Below, piece by piece: positions 38,835-48,420 of a stretch of 64,000 nt of DNA. The DNA comes from Deinococcus detaillensis (GTDB lineage Bacteria; Deinococcota; Deinococci; Deinococcales; Deinococcaceae). Made by a program: the position numbers and the translations under genes. Numbering within the stretch: the stretch's first letter is position 1; each line of letters begins with the position of its first letter. The DNA lies in contig NZ_VKDB01000007.1 of assembly GCF_007280555.1 (NCBI RefSeq), forward strand, positions 61,195 to 125,194, written 5' to 3'. The notes beneath the pieces were generated by a model. That model was not told where the DNA came from, did not search any database, and worked only from the letters and a program-made list of their open reading frames with translations.

Positions 38835-40901
38835 ATGAGCGCCAAAAAGACCCCACTTCAACCGCTTCAAAAGGAGTTGCCCAGACCAGAACTGTCCAGG
38901 CCAGAGTTGCCCAGACCAGAGCTGCTCAGATCAGAGTTACCCAGACTGGAATCACTCCGGCCTCCCACGAAAACGGCTGCTCAATCCGTCAAGGCCCTGT
39001 CCATGCCGGCTCAACCGGCCAGCACCACGCCGCTGCTCGACCGGATCGACTCGCCTGACGATCTCAAGCACCTGAACATGGATCAGTTGCCGGAGCTCAC
39101 GGCAGAACTCAGAGACGAAATCGTGCGGGTGTGCAGCGTGGGCGGGCTGCACTTGGCTTCCTCGCTGGGAGCTACCGATTTGATCGTGGCGCTGCATTAC
39201 GTGCTGAACTCGCCGAGCGACAAGATTCTCTTTGACGTGGGCCACCAAGCCTACGCCCACAAAATCTTGACCGGACGGCGGCACCTGATGACCACCCTCA
39301 AAAAAGAAGGCGGCTTATCGGGCTTTACCCGCGTCTCCGAGTCGCCGCACGACGCCATCACGGTGGGGCACGCCAGCACCAGCTTGGCCAACGCGCTGGG
39401 CATGGCGATGGCCAGAGACGCGCTGGGACAGGATTACAAAGTGGCCGCCGTGATCGGAGACGGCGCACTGACCGGCGGCATGGCGCTGGCGGCGCTCAAC
39501 ACCATCGGAGACAAGCAGCCCAACATGCTGATCGTGCTCAACGACAACGAAATGAGTATTTCGGAAAATGTCGGGGCCATGAACCGCTTTATGCGCGGTT
39601 TGCAAGTTCAGAAGTGGTTTCAGGAAGGCGAGGGGGCCGGTAAAAAAGCCGTCAGCGCTTTCAGCAAACCGCTGGCCGAGCTGATGAGCCGCGCCAAGAG
39701 CAGCACCCGCCATTTCTTCGATCCGGCCAGCATCAACCCGTTCGCGGCGATGGGCCTGCGCTACGTGGGGCCAGTCGACGGCCACGACGTGATCGAGATG
39801 GCCTGGCTGATGGAAAAACTGCTGGATTTGGACGGCCCCACCATCCTCCACGTCGTGACCAAAAAGGGCAAAGGCCTAGACACCGCCGAGGCCGACCCGA
39901 TCAAGTGGCACGGCCCGGCCAAGTTCGATCCGGTGACGCACGAGTTCGCGGCGGGCAAGCAGACCTACTCGTGGAGCAACGCTTTTGGCGACGCTGCCAG
40001 CGAACTCGCCCACCAAGACCCGCGCATCTTCGTGATCACCCCTGCCATGCGCGAAGGCTCAGGCCTGGTGGAATACAGCAAGACCCACCCCAAGCGCTAC
40101 CTCGACGTCGGCATTGCCGAAGAAGTAGCGGTCACGGCGGCGGCGGGCATGGGCCTGCAAGGACTGCGGCCCATCGTGGCGATTTATTCCAGCTTCCTCC
40201 AGCGGGCCTACGATCAGGTGATGCATGACGTGGCGATTGAACACGTGCCGGTGATTTTTGCCATTGATAGGGCGGGCGTCGTCGGCGCGGACGGAGCCAC
40301 CCACAACGGCGTGTTCGATCTGTCGTTTCTGCGCAGCGTGCCGGGCATGAAGATCGGCCTGCCCAAAGACGCCTACGAGCTGCGCGGGATGCTCAAAGAA
40401 GCGGTGCGGCTCGGCGGCCCGGTCGCCATCCGCTATCCGAGGGGCAACACCCCCCGCGTGCCGGAAGGCACCTGGCCCGACTTGACGTGGGGCACCTGGG
40501 AGCGGCTGCAAGGCGGCAGTGACGTAGGCGGCGTGGTGGTGCTGGCAGCGGGCAAAGCGCTGGAATACGCCCAAAGCGCCCTCAAGGACTTGCCGGAAGT
40601 GGGCTTGATCAACGCCCGCTTCGTCAAGCCGCTCGACACCGTCATGCTGCGCGAAGTGGCCCAGTCCGCCCGCGCCATCGTAACGGTGGAAGACAACAGC
40701 GTGGTGGGCGGCTTCGGCTCGGCAGTGCTCGAAGAACTCAGCCGCCTGAATCTCAGTGTGCCGGTGCGGGTGCTGGGCGTGCCCGACGAGTTTCAGGAAC
40801 ACGCCAGCGTGGAGCGAGTTCACGCACTGTCGGGCATGGACGCCCAGGCCATTCGCACGGTGCTGGCTGAACTGGGCGTGGACGTGCCGCTGGAAGTTTA
40901 A
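38835..40901 (+). CDS. dxs: 1-deoxy-D-xylulose-5-phosphate synthase
   Basis: Dxs makes DXP from pyruvate and glyceraldehyde 3-phosphate, the first step of the MEP isoprenoid pathway that feeds carotenoid synthesis. The TPP-binding motif is [20 protein letters not shown], the catalytic Glu lies in VGIAEEVAV (about 425), and [22 protein letters not shown] is the family block. At 688 residues it is about 60 longer than usual: residues 1-60 are a Pro/Leu/Arg/Glu tail encoded by a 15-bp tandem repeat. The ATG has AGGAG 5 nt upstream, so the tail is translated unless an internal start is used. It ends overlapping pepF (TTAA shared). Confidence 0.95.
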   Translation: MSAKKTPLQPLQKELPRPELSRPELPRPELLRSELPRLESLRPPTKTAAQSVKALSMPAQPASTTPLLDRIDSPDDLKHLNMDQLPELTAELRDEIVRVCSVGGLHLASSLGATDLIVALHYVLNSPSDKILFDVGHQAYAHKILTGRRHLMTTLKKEGGLSGFTRVSESPHDAITVGHASTSLANALGMAMARDALGQDYKVAAVIGDGALTGGMALAALNTIGDKQPNMLIVLNDNEMSISENVGAMNRFMRGLQVQKWFQEGEGAGKKAVSAFSKPLAELMSRAKSSTRHFFDPASINPFAAMGLRYVGPVDGHDVIEMAWLMEKLLDLDGPTILHVVTKKGKGLDTAEADPIKWHGPAKFDPVTHEFAAGKQTYSWSNAFGDAASELAHQDPRIFVITPAMREGSGLVEYSKTHPKRYLDVGIAEEVAVTAAAGMGLQGLRPIVAIYSSFLQRAYDQVMHDVAIEHVPVIFAIDRAGVVGADGATHNGVFDLSFLRSVPGMKIGLPKDAYELRGMLKEAVRLGGPVAIRYPRGNTPRVPEGTWPDLTWGTWERLQGGSDVGGVVVLAAGKALEYAQSALKDLPEVGLINARFVKPLDTVMLREVAQSARAIVTVEDNSVVGGFGSAVLEELSRLNLSVPVRVLGVPDEFQEHASVERVHALSGMDAQAIRTVLAELGVDVPLEV
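38877..38966 (+). repeat. 15-bp tandem repeat inside the 5' end of dxs
   Basis: Five 15-bp units of the type TTGCCCAGACCAGAA (38877-38951) plus a partial sixth. They encode [30 protein letters not shown]. Being 15 bp long, changes in copy number would keep the frame. Confidence 0.85.
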
Positions 40902-42703
40902 TCGAGGGCGCAGTACACCTTGATTTGCCGCCGAATCACGTCCAAGCTGCTGCGCCAAAAACCCACGTCGTGTAGGTTCATCCCAAAGCGGCCCGCCAAT
41001 TCCTGTGGGCTGCTCAGTCCGGTGGAAGCCAGCAGCTCATCGTAAGCGGCGCGGAAGGTTTCGGGTTCGGCTTGGTAGCGGGCGTAGAGGCCCAAGCTGA
41101 ACAGCAAGCCGAAGGTGTAGGGGTAATTGTAAAAGGCCACGCTGTAGTAGTGCGGCTTAACGGCCCACATGTAGGGGTGCGCCTGTCCCAGCGCGTCCCC
41201 GTAAGCGGTGCGCTGGGCCTGCTCCATCAAAGTGCACAGCTCGGCAGACGACAAATCGCGCTCGGTGCGGCGGGCAGACACCGCTTGCTCGAACAAAAAG
41301 CGCGAGTGAATATCCACCACCACTTGCGCGTGTCCCATCAGCTGGGTTTCCAAAATGTAAAGCTGCTCGGCAGAGTTGCCCGCTGCCTGTTCACCCGCTT
41401 CATGCCCAACCACCTCACTAAGGGCCGCTTCCTGAACGATGGTTTCGCAAAAAATACTGGCGGTCTCGGCCAAAGTCATCGGCGTGCGGCTCTGCACCGG
41501 GGTGCGGTGCCTCAAGCAGAAGTTGTGATAAGCGTGGCCGAGTTCGTGGGCCACAGTAGACACCGCGTCGAGGGTGCCGCCGTAGTTGAGCAGCACCCGG
41601 CTTTCACCGACCTCCGGCTTCCAGGTCATGCAAAAAGCCCCGCCGCGCTTGCCGTCACGTGGGCCAGCATCCAGCCAGTTTTCATTGAAGGCGCGGGCGG
41701 CAAAATCACCCAGCTTGTCGGAGTAGCTGCGAAACTGCTTTTCTATGAAGGCCGCGCCCGCCGCGTAGCTCCACTCGCGCCCCGCTTCGCCCTGCGGCGC
41801 GAGCAAGTTGTGCCAGTCCAATTTTTGGTGACCCAAGCGCCGCGCCTTGGACAGAAAGTAAGCCTGAAAATCAGGCAGGCTTTCCTCTATGGCGGCGGTC
41901 ATGGCGTCGAGCGTGGCGCGGTCGATGCCGTGAATCAGCAAGCTGGCGTCGAGGGCGCTGGCATGGCCCCGCCGCAAGTTGAGCACGCCTGCCTCACCTT
42001 TCACGCCGTTCATGGCGGCGGCCAGCGGCACTTCTGCGGCTTTCCAAGCGGCCAGCTCAGCGTCGTAGGCGTCTTGCCTGACTTGCTCATCGGCGTCGCT
42101 GGCAAGGTTGCGAATGGCGGTCATCGGCAAAGTTTGGCCGCCAAACGGCACCCGCATCTGGCTGGTCAGGTTGCCGTGCAGCTTGTTCCACGCGCCGCCG
42201 CTGGCCGGGTGCAGGGCGCTGGCGAGTTCCTCCTCGCCTTCGGGCAGCAAGTAACGGGCTTCTTCCACCGCCCGCTGAAGAGAATAAGCGTGCTGGCGGG
42301 CGGTTTCCGAGTCGGCCAGCAGCGTTTCCAGATTTGCGCCGCCCAGCCAAGCCTTGTAACGGGTCGATAAATTTTGCAGTGGCAGCAGCAGGGTGCTCAG
42401 CTCACTCTGGCGGGCCTGCGCCGCGTCGTTGTGGCTGTCGGTGGTGACCAGCGCCTGCAAAAACGCGCTGGGCGGGCGTGCTTGGCGCAGCAGGTCGTTG
42501 AGCAGGGCAGTGGCCTGATCATAAGCGTCGGGCGTGACGGCACCTGCGGCACGCACCCCCAGCGCCTCGAAGTGCTGGCCGAGCCGGGTCCGTGCTTCCC
42601 GCAGCGCCCCGAAGGCCGAGAGCAGCTTGGGATCGTCGGCGGAAGCAAAGAGGTCATCGGTACGCCAGCGCGGCAGTGAATCGGGCATTTGGGGGGTGGT
42701 CAT
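40898..42703 (-). CDS. pepF: M3-family oligoendopeptidase (PepF type)
   Basis: A 601-residue cytoplasmic zinc metallopeptidase that would cut short peptides. The zinc motif is [10 protein letters not shown] (about 384-393), and the third ligand Glu follows in [13 protein letters not shown]. The C-terminal [13 protein letters not shown] and [28 protein letters not shown] segments are typical of PepF. TAGACT on the minus strand (42710-42715) is 6 nt before the ATG, so it is leaderless. It converges on dxs with a 4-bp overlap of stop codons. Confidence 0.9.
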   Translation of the reverse strand: MTTPQMPDSLPRWRTDDLFASADDPKLLSAFGALREARTRLGQHFEALGVRAAGAVTPDAYDQATALLNDLLRQARPPSAFLQALVTTDSHNDAAQARQSELSTLLLPLQNLSTRYKAWLGGANLETLLADSETARQHAYSLQRAVEEARYLLPEGEEELASALHPASGGAWNKLHGNLTSQMRVPFGGQTLPMTAIRNLASDADEQVRQDAYDAELAAWKAAEVPLAAAMNGVKGEAGVLNLRRGHASALDASLLIHGIDRATLDAMTAAIEESLPDFQAYFLSKARRLGHQKLDWHNLLAPQGEAGREWSYAAGAAFIEKQFRSYSDKLGDFAARAFNENWLDAGPRDGKRGGAFCMTWKPEVGESRVLLNYGGTLDAVSTVAHELGHAYHNFCLRHRTPVQSRTPMTLAETASIFCETIVQEAALSEVVGHEAGEQAAGNSAEQLYILETQLMGHAQVVVDIHSRFLFEQAVSARRTERDLSSAELCTLMEQAQRTAYGDALGQAHPYMWAVKPHYYSVAFYNYPYTFGLLFSLGLYARYQAEPETFRAAYDELLASTGLSSPQELAGRFGMNLHDVGFWRSSLDVIRRQIKVYCALD

Positions 42704-42768
42704 GTGGGCAGTCTAGCGCTGAGTAGGGAACACAAGACCGAAAATAAGCGGGTGCTAAACTCAGGGGC

Positions 42769-43083
42769 ATGAGCGCCCCGACCCTGTTCGTGATTACCAG
42801 CCGTTACCTCAAGCCCGCCGAGCTGATTGCTGAAATCACACCGCGCCACCGCACCTGGCTCGACCAGCATTACCGCTCCGGCACTTTTTTGGTCTCAGGC
42901 CGGATGCCCAGCGGCGCGGGCGGCGTGCTGCTGGCCAAAGCTGAAACTCAAGCCGAACTCGAAGCTCTATTTGAGGATGACCCGTTCGTGCTGGAAGGTT
43001 GCTCGGAATACAGCTACACGGCTTTTACGCCGGTCAAGCGCGGCAAAAGTTTGGAGTTGGAGGGCGTGCCGTTGGTGGAGTGA
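42769..43083 (+). CDS. yciI: YciI-family protein
   Basis: A 104-residue alpha-beta barrel-dimer protein. LDQHYRSGTFLVSGRMPSGAGGVLLAKAETQAELEALFEDDPF matches the YciI family (the conserved His of the N-terminal strand region, G-R and DPF block). These small enzymes are dehydrochlorinase or lyase-like; the substrate is usually unknown. TAAACT (42756-42761) lies 7 nt before the ATG. A strong two-way terminator follows. Confidence 0.82.
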   Translation: MSAPTLFVITSRYLKPAELIAEITPRHRTWLDQHYRSGTFLVSGRMPSGAGGVLLAKAETQAELEALFEDDPFVLEGCSEYSYTAFTPVKRGKSLELEGVPLVE

Positions 43084-43098
43084 AAGTATTCCAAACAG

Positions 43099-43142
43099 AA
43101 AAGCGGCCCGCTCAAGTCTCGTAACTTGGCGGGCCGCTTTCA
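43099..43142. terminator. Bidirectional terminator between yciI and aroF
   Basis: A nearly perfect stem: AAAGCGGCCCGC-T-CAAGT (43100-43117) with ACTTG-GCGGGCCGCTTT (43124-43140), with A/T runs on both sides. Confidence 0.9.
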
Positions 43143-43158
43143 TTTCAATTTCCAATCC

Positions 43159-44292
43159 TCAGCTCTTGACGGCTTCCTGTTCTGGTGCAGGCTGGCCCAT
43201 CACCGCGCCCATCTGGTCGTAGGCCCACTTGAGCAGCTCCTCGGTGGTCTGCCAGCCCACGCAGGCGTCCGTCACCGACACGCCGTACTTGAGCTCGGCA
43301 GGATCGGCGGGAATGCTCTGCTTGCCCTCGATCAGGTTGCTTTCCAGCATCAGGCCGACCAGCGCGTCGTTGCCCGCCACCCGCTGAGCAATCACGTCAT
43401 GCCAAGCGCCGAGCTGCTTTTCAAATTGGTAGCTGCTGTTGTGGTGCGAGCAGTCCACCACGATGCCCGCCGTGACCCCAGCGTCGGCCAGCAGCCCCAG
43501 CGTTTCCTGCACGTGCTCGGCGGCGTAGTTGGGGCCAAACCGCCCGCCGCGCAAAATCACGTGGCCGTCGGGGTTGCCTTTGGTCGAAACGACTGCCGCT
43601 TGCCCTTCGTCGGTAATGCCCAGAAAAGTATGCGGTTTGCCTGAACTGACAATGGCGTCTACCGCCAGCTTGATATTGCCGCCTGTGCCGTTTTTGAAGC
43701 CCACCGGAGTCGAGATGCCGCTGACCATCGCGCGGTGCGTCTGCGACTCGGTGGTGCGCGCGCCGATGGCGGCCCAGCTGAGCTGATCGTCAATGTACTG
43801 CGGCACGAACGGATCGAGCAGTTCGGTGCCCACCGGCATGCCGAGTTCATTGATCTTGAGCATCAAGCGGCGGGTTTTGCTGAGGCCCAGGTTGAAGTCG
43901 TTTTTGCCGTCCATGTGCGGGTCGTTGAGGTAGCCGCGCCAGCCGACGGTGGTGCGCGGCTTGTCCATGTAGACGCGCATGACGATTTCTAAGCGGTCGG
44001 CGTACTGGGTGCGGAGTGCGGCGAGGCGGCCAGCATAATCCAGCGCCTGCGCTTCGTCGTGAATGCTGCACGGCCCCACGATCAGCAGCAAGCGGGGGTC
44101 TTGTTTGTTGACGATGCGCTCCACGCTAGCGCGGGACGCGGTGACAGTCGCTTCGGCGGCGGCGCTCAGCGGCTGCTCGGCTTTGAGATCACGCGGCGAG
44201 GTGAGCGGCTCAAAGCGGGTGACGTGGGCGTTGGCGATGGGCTGCGCGGTGACTGGAGTTGCTGGAGCGACTGTATTTGCTGAATCTGACAT
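43159..44292 (-). CDS. aroF: 3-deoxy-7-phosphoheptulonate (DAHP) synthase, class I
   Basis: Condenses phosphoenolpyruvate and erythrose 4-phosphate, the first and controlling step of aromatic amino-acid synthesis. The 377-residue protein matches the AroF/G/H family: LLIVGPCSIHDEAQALDYA, MRVYMDKPRTTVGWRGYLNDPHMDG in parts, GTELLDPFVPQYIDDQLSWAAIGARTTESQTHR in parts, and GIVVDCSHHNSSY with a metal-binding His. Upstream lies an attenuator with a Phe-rich leader peptide, so control by aromatic aminoacyl-tRNA supply is likely. AGGAGAG lies 2-8 nt before the ATG. Which isozyme (Phe-, Tyr- or Trp-sensitive) cannot be told, but the leader favours Phe. Confidence 0.94.
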   Translation of the reverse strand: MSDSANTVAPATPVTAQPIANAHVTRFEPLTSPRDLKAEQPLSAAAEATVTASRASVERIVNKQDPRLLLIVGPCSIHDEAQALDYAGRLAALRTQYADRLEIVMRVYMDKPRTTVGWRGYLNDPHMDGKNDFNLGLSKTRRLMLKINELGMPVGTELLDPFVPQYIDDQLSWAAIGARTTESQTHRAMVSGISTPVGFKNGTGGNIKLAVDAIVSSGKPHTFLGITDEGQAAVVSTKGNPDGHVILRGGRFGPNYAAEHVQETLGLLADAGVTAGIVVDCSHHNSSYQFEKQLGAWHDVIAQRVAGNDALVGLMLESNLIEGKQSIPADPAELKYGVSVTDACVGWQTTEELLKWAYDQMGAVMGQPAPEQEAVKS

Positions 44293-44340
44293 GGCTCTCC
44301 TCGGGACTTCTTCGGGTGCTGATTTAAGGGCTTCTCAACG

Positions 44341-44375
44341 AAAAAACCCCGTCCGGTACGAATTTCCGGGCGGGG
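44341..44375 (-). terminator. Attenuator terminator upstream of aroF
   Basis: Minus strand: CCCCG-C-CCGG (44375-44366) pairs with CCGG-A-CGGGG (44356-44347), followed by six T (44346-44341). It stands between the leader peptide and the aroF start, where it would stop transcription unless an alternative pairing forms. Confidence 0.88.
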
Positions 44376-44405
44376 CGCGGCGGCAACGCGACTTAAGCCC
44401 GGAAA
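44363..44405 (-). promoter_or_regulatory. Antiterminator pairing of the aroF attenuator
   Basis: TTTCCGGGC (44405-44397, the last codons of the leader peptide) is perfectly complementary to GCCCGGAAA (44371-44363), which includes part of the terminator's 5' arm. The two pairings exclude each other. A ribosome stalled at the upstream Phe codons leaves the first arm free; one reaching the stop codon covers it. Confidence 0.75.
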
Positions 44406-44464
44406 ACTCCGAACCAATAAAAAAAGCCGAATCCATTGAAAAAGAACGTGCCGCTGCTGGACAT
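44393..44464 (-). CDS. aroF leader peptide, 23 codons, Phe-rich
   Basis: A small frame starting with the ATG at 44464, 6 nt after TACAGT, so it is translated as a leaderless mRNA. After MSSSGT come FFF, NGFG, FFYWF and GVFRA, then TAA: 8 Phe, 1 Tyr and 1 Trp in 15 consecutive residues. This composition is what attenuation leaders of aromatic pathway genes look like (compare PheL). The stop codon follows directly the first antiterminator arm. It is too short for most gene finders. Confidence 0.85.
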   Translation of the reverse strand: MSSSGTFFFNGFGFFYWFGVFRA

Positions 44465-44470
44465 AGCGCT

Positions 44471-44476
44471 ACTGTA
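44471..44476 (-). promoter_or_regulatory. -10 element of the aroF leader
   Basis: TACAGT on the minus strand, 6 nt before the leader-peptide ATG; transcription would begin at or next to that ATG. No convincing -35. Confidence 0.6.
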
Positions 44477-44545
44477 CGCCCGCTTCGCGGCGGCAGATGC
44501 GGGGTGGGCTAGACTACTTTTAGCGCCCTTGCCGAACCCGGCTTG

Positions 44546-45211
44546 CTAGGCCAGCCAGCTTGCCCAGTCGGTAAAGTCGGGCACCACCCGCACCGCTCCC
44601 GCCGAGAGCAAAGCCGCCTCCGTCTGGCTGGTGCTGAGGGCCACCACCGTGCAGCCCGCGCCCGCCGCGCTCAGCACGCCATTGACCGCGTCTTCGTGGG
44701 CGAGGCAAGCGTCGGCGCTCAGGCCCAGCAGCGCCGCGCCGCGCTCAAACGGCTCGGGATGCGGCTTGCCCCGCGTCACGTCCTCGCCCATGATTCTGAG
44801 TGAAAAGCGCTCGACCAGCCCCAAAGCTTCCAGCCCAAACTCCACATTGACTTTATCGGCGCTGGTCACCAGAACATAAGGAATCTGGCGCTCCCTCAGA
44901 GCGTCCAAGTAAGCGCTGAGGCCCGCCACTTCGCGCAGTGCGCCGCGTGCCAGGGCGCGGTAACGCTCTTCTTTGACGTTGTGGAAGTTCAGGGCTTCAC
45001 TTGGCGTCGGAACGCGTCCAGTCAGGCGCTGCATGATTTCAGGGTTGCGCCCGCCATCCACTTTGGTGTCGAGGTCATGCTCGGTCAAGCTCAGATTCAA
45101 GTGTGAAAGCGCGACTTCCTGCCAGGCTTGTCGGTGAAAAGCGTTGTTGCTCATCAGCACGCCGTCCATGTCGAACAGCACGCCGGAAGGGGTCAGCGGG
45201 AAAAGAGACAT
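44546..45211 (-). CDS. HAD-superfamily phosphatase (beta-phosphoglucomutase-like)
   Basis: A 221-residue haloacid-dehalogenase-like hydrolase. Motif I is [11 protein letters not shown] (nucleophile Asp, acid/base Asp), motif II VTSADKV, the motif III Lys lies in [16 protein letters not shown], and motif IV is [15 protein letters not shown]. An alpha-helical cap is inserted after motif I (about 20-80). It resembles sugar-phosphate phosphatases and beta-phosphoglucomutases; substrate open. TAAACT (minus, 45217-45222) lies 5 nt before the ATG. Confidence 0.87.
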   Translation of the reverse strand: MSLFPLTPSGVLFDMDGVLMSNNAFHRQAWQEVALSHLNLSLTEHDLDTKVDGGRNPEIMQRLTGRVPTPSEALNFHNVKEERYRALARGALREVAGLSAYLDALRERQIPYVLVTSADKVNVEFGLEALGLVERFSLRIMGEDVTRGKPHPEPFERGAALLGLSADACLAHEDAVNGVLSAAGAGCTVVALSTSQTEAALLSAGAVRVVPDFTDWASWLA

Positions 45212-45226
45212 ACCCTAGTTTAGGGC

Positions 45227-45895
45227 TTACTTGACGCTCAGCAGCAGGCCCGTAGGCGAGTATTCGGCCACCGTCGCCGTGTCGCTGGCGGCCAAAGCAG
45301 GCAGCGCCGAGACCGTCACCGTGCCGCTGAGCGTGCCGAGCGAAATACGCGGCGGGTAGACGCCCAGCGTTCCGGCCACAAACCGCAGCAGCGGCGCAGT
45401 GCCCGACTGGGCCGCGTAACTCTGGCTGGCAGGGTGATACGGCTGACCCAGATCGGTATTCACGACGCTGGCCAGGACGCTGCCCGCCTTGACATCCAGC
45501 GTCAGGGTGGCGGCCCACGTCGAGCCGGTGGAGGTATCGGCGGGCAAACTCAGCACCAGCACGCCGCGCAAATCGGCCGTGACGTTCTGGACTTGATCAG
45601 GCGTGATGAGCTGCGCCGCCTCGGCCACCTGCACCTGCCGCACTTTATCGCCCAATTTGGCCTTCAGTGCGCTGAGTTGAGCCAGACTGCCTGCACTGAG
45701 CGTGCTGGACTGACTGGCGCTGGCTTGACCCGACAACTCGGCCTGCACCGCCGCTTTGAGGGGAGCGACCTGCCCCCAGAAGCCGCCAATTTGCGCCGCC
45801 ACATTCTGGGGAGTGCCGCTGACACCGCTTGACGTGCCGCAGGCGCTCAGCGCTCCAGCGCAGAGAAGAGGCAAAATCCAAAGTGAGCGGCGCAT
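45227..45895 (-). CDS. Lipoprotein of unknown function
   Basis: A 222-residue protein with a lipoprotein signal MRRSLWILPLLCAGALSAC (lipobox L-S-A-C, Cys19). The mature part starts with Gly/Ser/Thr, then a helical Ala/Gln-rich region (about 50-95), then beta-rich sequence with LRGVLVLSLPADTS and SLGTLSGTVTVSALPAL. I do not recognise the family. It is 15 bp upstream of the HAD gene but the latter has its own -10, so they may be independent. Confidence 0.68.
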   Translation of the reverse strand: MRRSLWILPLLCAGALSACGTSSGVSGTPQNVAAQIGGFWGQVAPLKAAVQAELSGQASASQSSTLSAGSLAQLSALKAKLGDKVRQVQVAEAAQLITPDQVQNVTADLRGVLVLSLPADTSTGSTWAATLTLDVKAGSVLASVVNTDLGQPYHPASQSYAAQSGTAPLLRFVAGTLGVYPPRISLGTLSGTVTVSALPALAASDTATVAEYSPTGLLLSVK

Positions 45896-46103
45896 GAATG
45901 GGCTTAGCCTAGCTTGTTGGGGGGTATATCACAAGACTTTGGGGGAAAGCCCGTGAAGCCCTTCACATTTGAGCGGCGGTCTGACCCCCAGCACCACACC
46001 TGCTTTCGGAGGGAGCAACACCTTGTCCTAAGTCGGAGTGGTAGCTCTAAAAGCTCTCGCCATTACCGAGCACCGTAACCTGTGCAAAGGCGTAGAGTAA
46101 GCC

Positions 46104-46277
46104 ATGACACAGCCAGAACAGACCCGGCAGAGGGAAGGCGAAATCCTGATTAGCGGCGTGGACACTGGACCCGAAAAAAGTGCCAACGAATCACCCACCG
46201 AAATGAGCGCCCGGCTGCGCGGCTTAGACGATCCCGAAGCCCGCAAGCGCCACGAGCCGGATAACGAAGACGGCTGA
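46104..46277 (+). CDS. Small acidic protein, 57 residues
   Basis: ATG at 46104, 5 nt after TAGAGT (46093-46098), stop at 46275. The product is hydrophilic and charged (MTQPEQTRQREGEILI at the start, KRHEPDNEDG at the end). A proper terminator follows 32 nt after the stop, so this is a complete small transcription unit. Family unknown; no function assigned. It lies between the lipoprotein gene and the liv cluster. Confidence 0.6.
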   Translation: MTQPEQTRQREGEILISGVDTGPEKSANESPTEMSARLRGLDDPEARKRHEPDNEDG

Positions 46278-46308
46278 AACGCCACCAAAACAAAACCCAA
46301 CACAGGCA

Positions 46309-46338
46309 AAGGCGAGTCGCGGCTTGCCTTCTTTTTTT
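46309..46338 (+). terminator. Terminator after the 57-residue gene
   Basis: AAGGC-GAG (46309-46316) pairs with GCT-T-GCCTT (46322-46330), followed by CTTTTTTT. Confidence 0.82.
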
Positions 46339-46410
46339 GCGCTCTCAGACGAAATAAAGTGCTTATTGTGCAAGAAAAAATCCATGAAGCCGCCCGAACG
46401 CAAATTTTGA

Positions 46411-46439
46411 TTGACAGCCTGCCAACACTTTGACAACAT
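46411..46439 (+). promoter_or_regulatory. Candidate promoter of livHMGF
   Basis: A consensus -35 TTGACA (46411-46416), 17-bp spacer, and CAACAT (46434-46439) as a weak -10, about 100 nt before livH. Confidence 0.4.
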
Positions 46440-46540
46440 GGCCGCGTACTCCACAAAGCAACTGCTCCGATCCGCTGCCAATCAAAGCGGCCCTCGGCTT
46501 TTCATTCACCACTTCATTCACGGTTCATCCCCGGAGGCCC

Positions 46541-47413
46541 ATGACCATCACTCTCTTTTTTCAGCAACTGCTCAATGCGCTGGCCCTCGGCGGCGTCTAC
46601 AGCTTGGTGGCGCTGGGTCTGACACTGGTTTACGGCGTCATGAAAATTCCCAACTTCTCGCACGGAGCGCTCTACATGCTCGGTGCGTATATCAGCTACG
46701 CCGCGCTGACCAGTCTGGGGCTGCCGTATTTTCTGGCGCTGGGCCTCAGCGGAGTGGTGCTGGGGCTGCTCTCTGCCGGGCTGGAGCGGATAGTGTTTCA
46801 TCCGCTGCGCCACGCCTCGCACGTTCACACCATGATCGCGGCAGTCGGGGTGCTGTTTTTTATCGAGGCCGTCATCCGGTTGCCGTTCGTGTTCGGCTCT
46901 GACTTTTTGCAGTTGCCTTCGCCTCTGAGCGGCATCGTGAGTTTCGGCGGCGTGACCATCACCGCCCAGCGGCTGCTGATTATCGGAGCGTCGGTGGTCA
47001 TCATGGGCCTGCTCTATTTTTTCCTCAAACGCACCCTGGTCGGCACCACCATCGAGGCGATGGCCCAAAACCGCGAGGGCGCACGCCTGATGGGCATCAA
47101 CGTTAACGGCGTGGCGATGCTGACCTTCGGCATTTCGGGCCTCCTCGCCGCCGTCGCCTCCACCCTCTACGCGCCCACCGCGCTGATCTCGCCTTCGATG
47201 GGCGAGGTGATGAACCTCAAAGTCTTTGCCATCATCATCCTCGGCGGGATGGGCAGCGTGCCGGGCGCGGTGGTCGGCGCATTTTTGCTGGCCCTGGCCG
47301 AGGTCTTCGGCGGCGTGATCGTCGGCGCTGATTTTGCCGACATCGTGGGCTTCGCTCTCTTAGTCTTGGTGCTGGCGTTCAGGCCGCAGGGCCTGTTTCG
47401 GAGCGGCGCATGA
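46541..47413 (+). CDS. livH: Branched-chain amino-acid ABC permease LivH
   Basis: A 290-residue permease of the hydrophobic amino-acid transporter family. [41 protein letters not shown] is the family N-terminus in segments, and [34 protein letters not shown] is the loop facing the ATPase. The ATG at 46541 has GGAGG 3-4 nt upstream; the frame is open another 111 nt without a ribosome-binding site. First gene of a tight four-gene set; no binding protein (LivJ/K) is present. Confidence 0.9.
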   Translation: MTITLFFQQLLNALALGGVYSLVALGLTLVYGVMKIPNFSHGALYMLGAYISYAALTSLGLPYFLALGLSGVVLGLLSAGLERIVFHPLRHASHVHTMIAAVGVLFFIEAVIRLPFVFGSDFLQLPSPLSGIVSFGGVTITAQRLLIIGASVVIMGLLYFFLKRTLVGTTIEAMAQNREGARLMGINVNGVAMLTFGISGLLAAVASTLYAPTALISPSMGEVMNLKVFAIIILGGMGSVPGAVVGAFLLALAEVFGGVIVGADFADIVGFALLVLVLAFRPQGLFRSGA

Positions 47414-48420
47414 CACCGCAGATTACTTTCAAGTCGGCCCTGCCCTGGCTGATCGTGTTCGCGCTGGCGGCCCTGATTCCCGTGTTCACCAGCAACCGCT
47501 ACATTCTGGACGTCGCCGTCAACATCATGATCTGGACGATTGCCGCTTACGGCCTGAACGTGATGCTGGGCTACGCGGGCATTTTACAACTCGCTCACGC
47601 CGGATTTTTCGGCATAGGCGCGTACACGGTAGGCATTTTGACCCTCAAGGCGGGCTGGAGTTTCTGGCTGGCCTGGCCCGCTGGGGTCGCGCTCTGCGCG
47701 GTGCTGGGCTTGCTGCTGGGCTTGGTGGCCTTCCGCACTGGGCGCGAGACCTTTCCGATCTTCACGCTGGGAGTGGGCGTCATCATCACCCAGGTCATCA
47801 ACAAATGGAACGCGCTGACCGGCGGCAATGACGGCCTCAACGGCATTCAAGCCCCCAAAATCGGCAGCATTGATTTCGGGCGTGGCGCGGCTTTCTTTTA
47901 CTTGGGCCTGATTACTTTGGGCGTGGTGGTCTTTTTGGTGGCGCGGGTCAGGTCGTCGATGTTCGGGCGCTCCTTGATCGCCATTCAGGGCAGCGAGGAC
48001 TTGGCCCGCACGCTGGGCATCAACGTGTTTAGCCACCAACTGCGGGTGATGATGCTCTCCACCGCAATCGCCGGACTGGCGGGCGGCTTCTACGCGGTGT
48101 ATATCGGCTTTATGGGCGCGGCGATTACCGGCGTGGCACAGACTTTCGTGGTGCTGCTGTACTTGTTGGTCGGCGGCGTCGGCACGCTGGCGGGGCCACT
48201 CATCGGCACAGCGCTGATGTTCTTTTTGGGCGAGCAACTCAAAAACTTCGGTGATTATCAGTTCATCGTGTTCGGGCCGCTGCTGATTTTGATGGTGATG
48301 TTCGCTCCCGGCGGCATCGCGGGCCTGTGGAGCAAGACCCTGTTCGCTCGGCGCAAGCCGCCCATAGACCGGCCCCCCGCCGACCGTTCACAGCAGGAGG
48401 CGACCGATGCTGGCGTTTAA
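47410..48420 (+). CDS. livM: Branched-chain amino-acid ABC permease LivM
   Basis: A 336-residue permease, partner of LivH. Family blocks: [31 protein letters not shown] in parts, [10 protein letters not shown], and [36 protein letters not shown] in parts, the ATPase-contact loop. It starts in a 4-bp ATGA overlap with livH and ends overlapping livG by 14 bp. The last ~25 residues are a charged Pro/Arg tail. Confidence 0.92.
   Translation: MTPQITFKSALPWLIVFALAALIPVFTSNRYILDVAVNIMIWTIAAYGLNVMLGYAGILQLAHAGFFGIGAYTVGILTLKAGWSFWLAWPAGVALCAVLGLLLGLVAFRTGRETFPIFTLGVGVIITQVINKWNALTGGNDGLNGIQAPKIGSIDFGRGAAFFYLGLITLGVVVFLVARVRSSMFGRSLIAIQGSEDLARTLGINVFSHQLRVMMLSTAIAGLAGGFYAVYIGFMGAAITGVAQTFVVLLYLLVGGVGTLAGPLIGTALMFFLGEQLKNFGDYQFIVFGPLLILMVMFAPGGIAGLWSKTLFARRKPPIDRPPADRSQQEATDAGV

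Noticed and set aside
41072..42370. 432-codon plus-strand frame opposite pepF
   Set aside because: Mirror of the M3 peptidase gene with low-information composition.
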